This document shows, in pieces, positions 5,368 through 8,388 of a stretch of DNA of 8,388 bases. The DNA comes from Deferribacteraceae bacterium UBA1873. GTDB lineage: Bacteria; Chrysiogenota; Deferribacteres; Deferribacterales; Flexistipitaceae. The notes under the pieces are model-generated. The model searched no databases, had not been told where the DNA came from, and saw only the letters and a program-made list of their open reading frames with translations. Location: contig DDHP01000039.1 of the NCBI GenBank assembly GCA_002338145.1, positions 43,515-51,902 on the forward strand, given 5' to 3'. Both the position numbers and the translations under genes were made by a program. Positions within the stretch are counted from its first letter, which is position 1, and every line of letters begins with the position of its first letter.

Positions 5368-7776
5368 ATGAACTATAAAGAATTGATTAATGTTGGTAAG
5401 CCTGCAAGATATTTGGGCAGTGAAATGAATACGTGGCATAAAAATCCCTCTGATAAGCTGCGTATATGTTTAGCTTTTCCAGATGTTTATGAGGTGGGGA
5501 TGTCTCATCTTGGGATTAAGATTCTCTACGAAAATCTCAACAAAAATGCTAACCTGTACGCCGAACGTTTTTTTATGCCATGGCCGGATGCCATCAAAGA
5601 GCTTGGAAAAAGTATTTTCACTTCACTTGAAACAAAAACACCGCTTGGTGATTTTGATATTTTAGGATTCAGTCTACAGTATGAGCTTTCCTACACAAAT
5701 GTACTATCCATTTTAAAGCACTCATCCATTCCTTTGCTAAGTGTTGAGAGAGACAGCGCTCCCGTGATTGTAGCCGGCGGACCATGTGTAGTGAATCCCA
5801 AACCTTTAGAAAAATTTATTGATGTGTTTTTTATAGGTGAGATGGATGAAGCTTTTACAGAAGTATGTGCAGAATATAAAAATACCAAATTGTCCGGAAG
5901 AATGGAGTGTTTGGAATTTTTTCATAAATTTGATTTTACCTATGTACCGGCTGTGGAAAAGGGGAAAACTGTTAAAAGAAAAATTTATTCAGAATTTTCA
6001 GAAAATGTTACTGTACATTCCCCACCGGTGCCTTCTATTCCGGCAATCCAGGACAGGGTTGTTGCTGAGATATCCAGAGGGTGCAGCAGAGGTTGCCGAT
6101 TCTGCCAGGCTGGTATGATTTACAGGCCTGTAAGGGAAAGAAACGTTGAAGACGTTGTTAATAATATTCTGGAACAGCTGGAAAATACAGGTTATGAAAC
6201 AGTTTCTTTGCTTTCACTGTCTGCAGCTGATTATTCATGCCTTCAAAACTTGCTGGTGACATTATCTGAATTGGTTGCGAAATCCTATATTTCACTTTCG
6301 CTGCCCTCTTTAAGAGCCGATAAAGTAGATGGCTATATCTTTGAGCAATTATCGAAAGTTCGCAAGTCAGGTTTTACAATTGCACCTGAGGCTGGCAGTC
6401 AAAAAATGAGGGATATTATTAATAAAAACCTTTCGGAAAATGAAATAATTGCTGCTGTTGATGCGGCGGCTAAAAATGGGTGGAAATCAGCAAAACTGTA
6501 CTTTATGATTGGACTTCCTTTTGAAGAAGATGAAGATGTCCTGGCTATTGCAGATCTTGCAGGAAAAGTAAAAGCTGCTGTTAGAAGTGTGCCTGGTTTT
6601 GATATCAGCGTTTCAGTTTCCAATTTTGTGCCCAAGGCGTTTACGCCTTTTCAGTGGTGGAAACAGGATAATGCTGATAAACTTCATTATAAACATAATT
6701 TGCTTAAGAATGCTTTAAAACATATGAAATTGAAATTTAGTTTTCACAATATATATCAAAGTATTCTGGAAGGGATATTTGCCAAAGGAGACTATTTTTT
6801 AGGTGACATTTTGGAAAATGCCGTAGAAAACGGTGCTATGTTTGACGGTTGGACTGAGTATTTTGATTATTCTTTATGGGAAAAGGTTTTTGGCCAGTCC
6901 GAGAAAAAGGATATAATGTCATGTTTGCCTGATTATGATACCGATAGCAGTCTCCCATGGGATTTTATAGATATCGGTGTAAATAAGCAGTTTTTAATTT
7001 CTGAATACAAAAAGGCTGAAAAAGCTGGTATTACTGATGATTGCCGAAAAGATGGTAATAAAATGTTATGCACAAACTGTGGCGTTTGCAATTTCAGTAC
7101 GATAAAGAACGATTTTGCCACTCCGGTGTCTGTGATTAATATTGATGAAGGCGTAAAAAATCAAAACGACTTAGAATATTATATGTTGAATTTTGAGAAA
7201 AAAGATGAAGCCGTTTTATACTCTGCCATTGAAACTTCCAGAATTTTTTCCCACGCCATGAAAATATGTAAAGTTGATATGGCATATTCACAGGGTTTTA
7301 ATCCACAGCCCAAGATAAGTTATCTTTACCCTTTATCTGTTGGTGTAACCGGGTATAATGAAAAACTTGTGATAAAAGCTGATATAGCAGAAACTCAGCC
7401 GATAATTGATTGTTTGAACAGTATACTGGCCGGGGGTTTTTATATTAAAAATATTAAAAAGATGCAATCCAGACCATCGGAAAAAATGATAGCAGTTTAT
7501 TCGTTCAGCAGGGATTGCTATGACTTTATTACAAAATATGCCGATAATAACAAAGCTGTCTATAAAAAAATTTCCAAAAAGGGCAAAGTAAAACATATAG
7601 ATTTGTCTGATTATTTTGTAAAAAAAGATGATGAAAAATGTAGAGTTTATGTTAAAGTAAATAATAGTGGTGGATTTAATTTCCTTGCTTTTTTTGATAG
7701 CACTAATTATATTAATTTCAATGTAGAAATGTGCAGAGAAGAAATTTTTTTTGAAGAGGAGCTACATTATGTTTAA
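5368..7776 (+). CDS. TIGR03960-type radical SAM protein fused to a TIGR03936/DUF2344 domain
   Basis: This is an uncharacterised radical SAM enzyme; the reaction and substrate are not known to me. The 802-residue product has an N-terminal Rossmann-like, B12-binding-type domain (about 1-215, with AGGPC at 136-140) in which I see no DxHxxG cobalamin motif. The radical SAM core follows (about 230-460), with the iron-sulfur cysteines Cys239, Cys243 and Cys246 in CSRGCRFC, then APEAGS (339-344) and GLP (382-384). A second Cys cluster sits at 559, 568, 571 and 574 (DCR, then CTNCGVC). The C-terminal DUF2344 domain starts near 606 and carries SQGFNP (641-646). In other bacteria TIGR03960 and TIGR03936 genes are often adjacent to each other and near mre/rodA and rng, as I recall. 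Its end overlaps perR by 8 nt. The family call is firm; any function would be a guess. Confidence 0.92.
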   Translation: MNYKELINVGKPARYLGSEMNTWHKNPSDKLRICLAFPDVYEVGMSHLGIKILYENLNKNANLYAERFFMPWPDAIKELGKSIFTSLETKTPLGDFDILGFSLQYELSYTNVLSILKHSSIPLLSVERDSAPVIVAGGPCVVNPKPLEKFIDVFFIGEMDEAFTEVCAEYKNTKLSGRMECLEFFHKFDFTYVPAVEKGKTVKRKIYSEFSENVTVHSPPVPSIPAIQDRVVAEISRGCSRGCRFCQAGMIYRPVRERNVEDVVNNILEQLENTGYETVSLLSLSAADYSCLQNLLVTLSELVAKSYISLSLPSLRADKVDGYIFEQLSKVRKSGFTIAPEAGSQKMRDIINKNLSENEIIAAVDAAAKNGWKSAKLYFMIGLPFEEDEDVLAIADLAGKVKAAVRSVPGFDISVSVSNFVPKAFTPFQWWKQDNADKLHYKHNLLKNALKHMKLKFSFHNIYQSILEGIFAKGDYFLGDILENAVENGAMFDGWTEYFDYSLWEKVFGQSEKKDIMSCLPDYDTDSSLPWDFIDIGVNKQFLISEYKKAEKAGITDDCRKDGNKMLCTNCGVCNFSTIKNDFATPVSVINIDEGVKNQNDLEYYMLNFEKKDEAVLYSAIETSRIFSHAMKICKVDMAYSQGFNPQPKISYLYPLSVGVTGYNEKLVIKADIAETQPIIDCLNSILAGGFYIKNIKKMQSRPSEKMIAVYSFSRDCYDFITKYADNNKAVYKKISKKGKVKHIDLSDYFVKKDDEKCRVYVKVNNSGGFNFLAFFDSTNYINFNVEMCREEIFFEEELHYV
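7694..7722 (+). promoter_or_regulatory. Possible internal promoter for perR within the radical SAM gene
   Basis: TTGATA (7694-7699, 5 of 6 to the -35 consensus) and TTCAAT (7717-7722, 4 of 6 to the -10 consensus) are 17 nt apart. Transcription would start near 7730, about 40 nt before the perR ATG. A 13-bp inverted repeat, AATTA-TAT-TAATT (7705-7717), fills most of the spacer. Peroxide regulators often control their own gene, so an internal promoter with an operator would make sense. The region is AT-rich and protein-coding, so chance is a real alternative. Confidence 0.2.
7756..7761 (+). promoter_or_regulatory. Ribosome binding site of perR (GAGGAG)
   Basis: GAGGAG lies 7 nt before the ATG at 7769, inside the last codons of the radical SAM gene. 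It favours ATG 7769 over the in-frame TTG at 7751, which would put this site inside the coding region. Confidence 0.75.
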
Positions 7777-8182
7777 AGAAAATGCTTTGGAGTTGCTAAA
7801 AAAATCCGGTTATAAGGTTACCAAACCAAGGGAATGGATTGTGGAAGCTCTTGATGGCAATACTTCCCATCCATCTGCGATGGAGATTTTTGATCAGCTA
7901 AGGAACAATAATAAAAGTTTTTCATTTGCCACAGTTTACAATACTCTAGATACTTTGGTTAAATCCGGTGCTGTGAAGCAGGTAACTGCTGATCCCCAGT
8001 GCAGCAGGTATGATCCCAATACCTTTTCCCACGGACATTTTTATTGTAAAAAGTGCGGAAAAGTGAGTGATGTCTTTGATATAAATATGGATATGGCATC
8101 TGCATCTGTTAGTGGTAAGGTGGAAGAGTACGAATTAAATATTTTTGGTATTTGTGAAAAATGCTTGCAGGACGTGAACTAA
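7769..8182 (+). CDS. perR: Fur-family regulator, PerR-like (peroxide or metal responsive)
   Basis: This is a dimeric metal-dependent DNA-binding repressor of the Fur superfamily, 137 residues long. The N-terminal winged helix spans about residues 8-80, with SFATVYNTLDTLVKSGAV as the recognition region. The C-terminal dimerisation domain carries two CxxC pairs (Cys93/Cys96 and Cys129/Cys132) that would hold the structural zinc. All five regulatory-site ligands of Bacillus PerR have counterparts: His34, Asp82 (in RYD), His88, His90 and Asp101, each three positions below the PerR numbers 37, 85, 91, 93 and 104. Asp rather than Glu at position 82 favours PerR over Fur. It overlaps the radical SAM gene by 8 nt, has a strong GAGGAG site, and is followed after 9 nt by the DUF2400 gene. 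A general Fur-type regulator with another metal remains possible. Confidence 0.85.
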   Translation: MFKENALELLKKSGYKVTKPREWIVEALDGNTSHPSAMEIFDQLRNNNKSFSFATVYNTLDTLVKSGAVKQVTADPQCSRYDPNTFSHGHFYCKKCGKVSDVFDINMDMASASVSGKVEEYELNIFGICEKCLQDVN

Positions 8183-8191
8183 TACTTCCTG

Positions 8192-8388
8192 ATGAGCAAT
8201 TTTACCGGCACTGATTTTTGGGAATATATTTATAACCAGTTTACATCTGAGGTTTATATTGATACTGATCCTATTCTATTTCCCAAAACGTATTCCGGCA
8301 ACATTGAGTTTATAGGCTTAGTGGCTTCTCTGTTTGCTTACGGGAGGGTGAGTTCCATACAGGCGTTCTTAAAGGATTTCTTCCACCA
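8192..8388 (+). CDS. TIGR02757 (DUF2400) family protein, N-terminal part, cut by the window edge
   Basis: An open frame of 65 codons from ATG 8192 runs off the right edge. The segment DTDPILFPKTYSG and then IEFIGLVASLFAYGRVSSI matches my memory of the N-terminus of TIGR02757/DUF2400 proteins, which typically read roughly TDPIEFPHRY...IEI.GFIAALFAYGRV. The function of this family is not known to me. The in-frame perR stop at 8180 limits the start to 8192 or a CTG just before it. No good ribosome binding site is seen; AGGA at 8169-8172 is too far away. With a 9-nt gap after perR it is probably translated from the same message. At least two thirds of the protein lies outside the window. Confidence 0.75.
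   Translation, partial: MSNFTGTDFWEYIYNQFTSEVYIDTDPILFPKTYSGNIEFIGLVASLFAYGRVSSIQAFLKDFFH

Noticed and set aside
5837..6118. Same-strand open frame of 93 codons within the radical SAM gene
   Set aside because: It covers the region encoding the approach to the CX3CX2C motif in the real frame, and its own product resembles nothing.
6634..6649. Perfect 6-bp hairpin AAGGCG-TTTA-CGCCTT followed by TT, terminator-like
   Set aside because: It lies in the middle of the radical SAM core, the T-run is only four bases including the stem, and the sequence encodes the in-frame KAFTPF segment.
7751..7768. TTG start for perR giving six more residues
   Set aside because: It would place the strong GAGGAG site inside the gene. 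ATG 7769 has that site at 7-nt spacing, and the residue offsets to Bacillus PerR are natural from there.
1..8388. Hidden novel system such as a defence island, mobile element or CRISPR array
   Set aside because: Every gene is a conserved chromosomal family on one strand with even base composition. I see no direct repeats, transposase, integrase or repeat-spacer pattern.

Overview
The window is an AT-rich bacterial chromosome segment in which every gene lies on the + strand. It is a rod-shape (elongasome) operon followed by three genes tied to it by overlap or very short gaps. The order is: the 3' end of an unrecognised gene; mreB; mreC; mreD; mrdA (PBP2); rodA; a long radical SAM protein of the TIGR03960 type with a C-terminal TIGR03936/DUF2344 domain; a PerR-type Fur-family regulator; and the first 65 codons of a TIGR02757 (DUF2400) protein. 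The AT-rich codon use, the MreB sequence and the fused radical SAM protein downstream of rodA suggest a low-GC Gram-negative rod, possibly a deferribacter-like organism. That placement is inference from general resemblance and is not secure.

Region by region: 1-81 is the tail of the upstream gene. Bases 82-179 are the only sizeable non-coding stretch (98 bp); they hold an imperfect AT-rich inverted repeat, a candidate sigma-70 promoter and a strong ribosome binding site. Bases 180-5353 carry the five cell-shape genes with overlaps of 1, 8, 20 and 14 nt. Bases 5368-7776 carry the radical SAM protein after a 14-nt gap. perR overlaps its end by 8 nt, and the DUF2400 gene starts 9 nt after perR and runs off the window. 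No stretch above 300 bp lacks a gene, and I see no RNA gene, mobile element, CRISPR array or convincing terminator.

How the genes work together: MreB filaments under the membrane, with MreC and MreD in the membrane, organise the RodA glycosyltransferase and PBP2 transpeptidase pair that builds the lateral wall. All the expected catalytic motifs of MreB, RodA and PBP2 are visible, so this should be a working elongasome. The last three genes have no established link to wall synthesis. A complete PerR-like metal site in the regulator suggests peroxide or metal sensing.

This is largely a conserved housekeeping region, and I found no clear new system. The points most worth a second look are a Cys-rich version of the PBP2 zinc-site region, altered conserved residues in the DUF2344 domain of the radical SAM protein, and the coupling of a PerR-like gene to the end of this operon.
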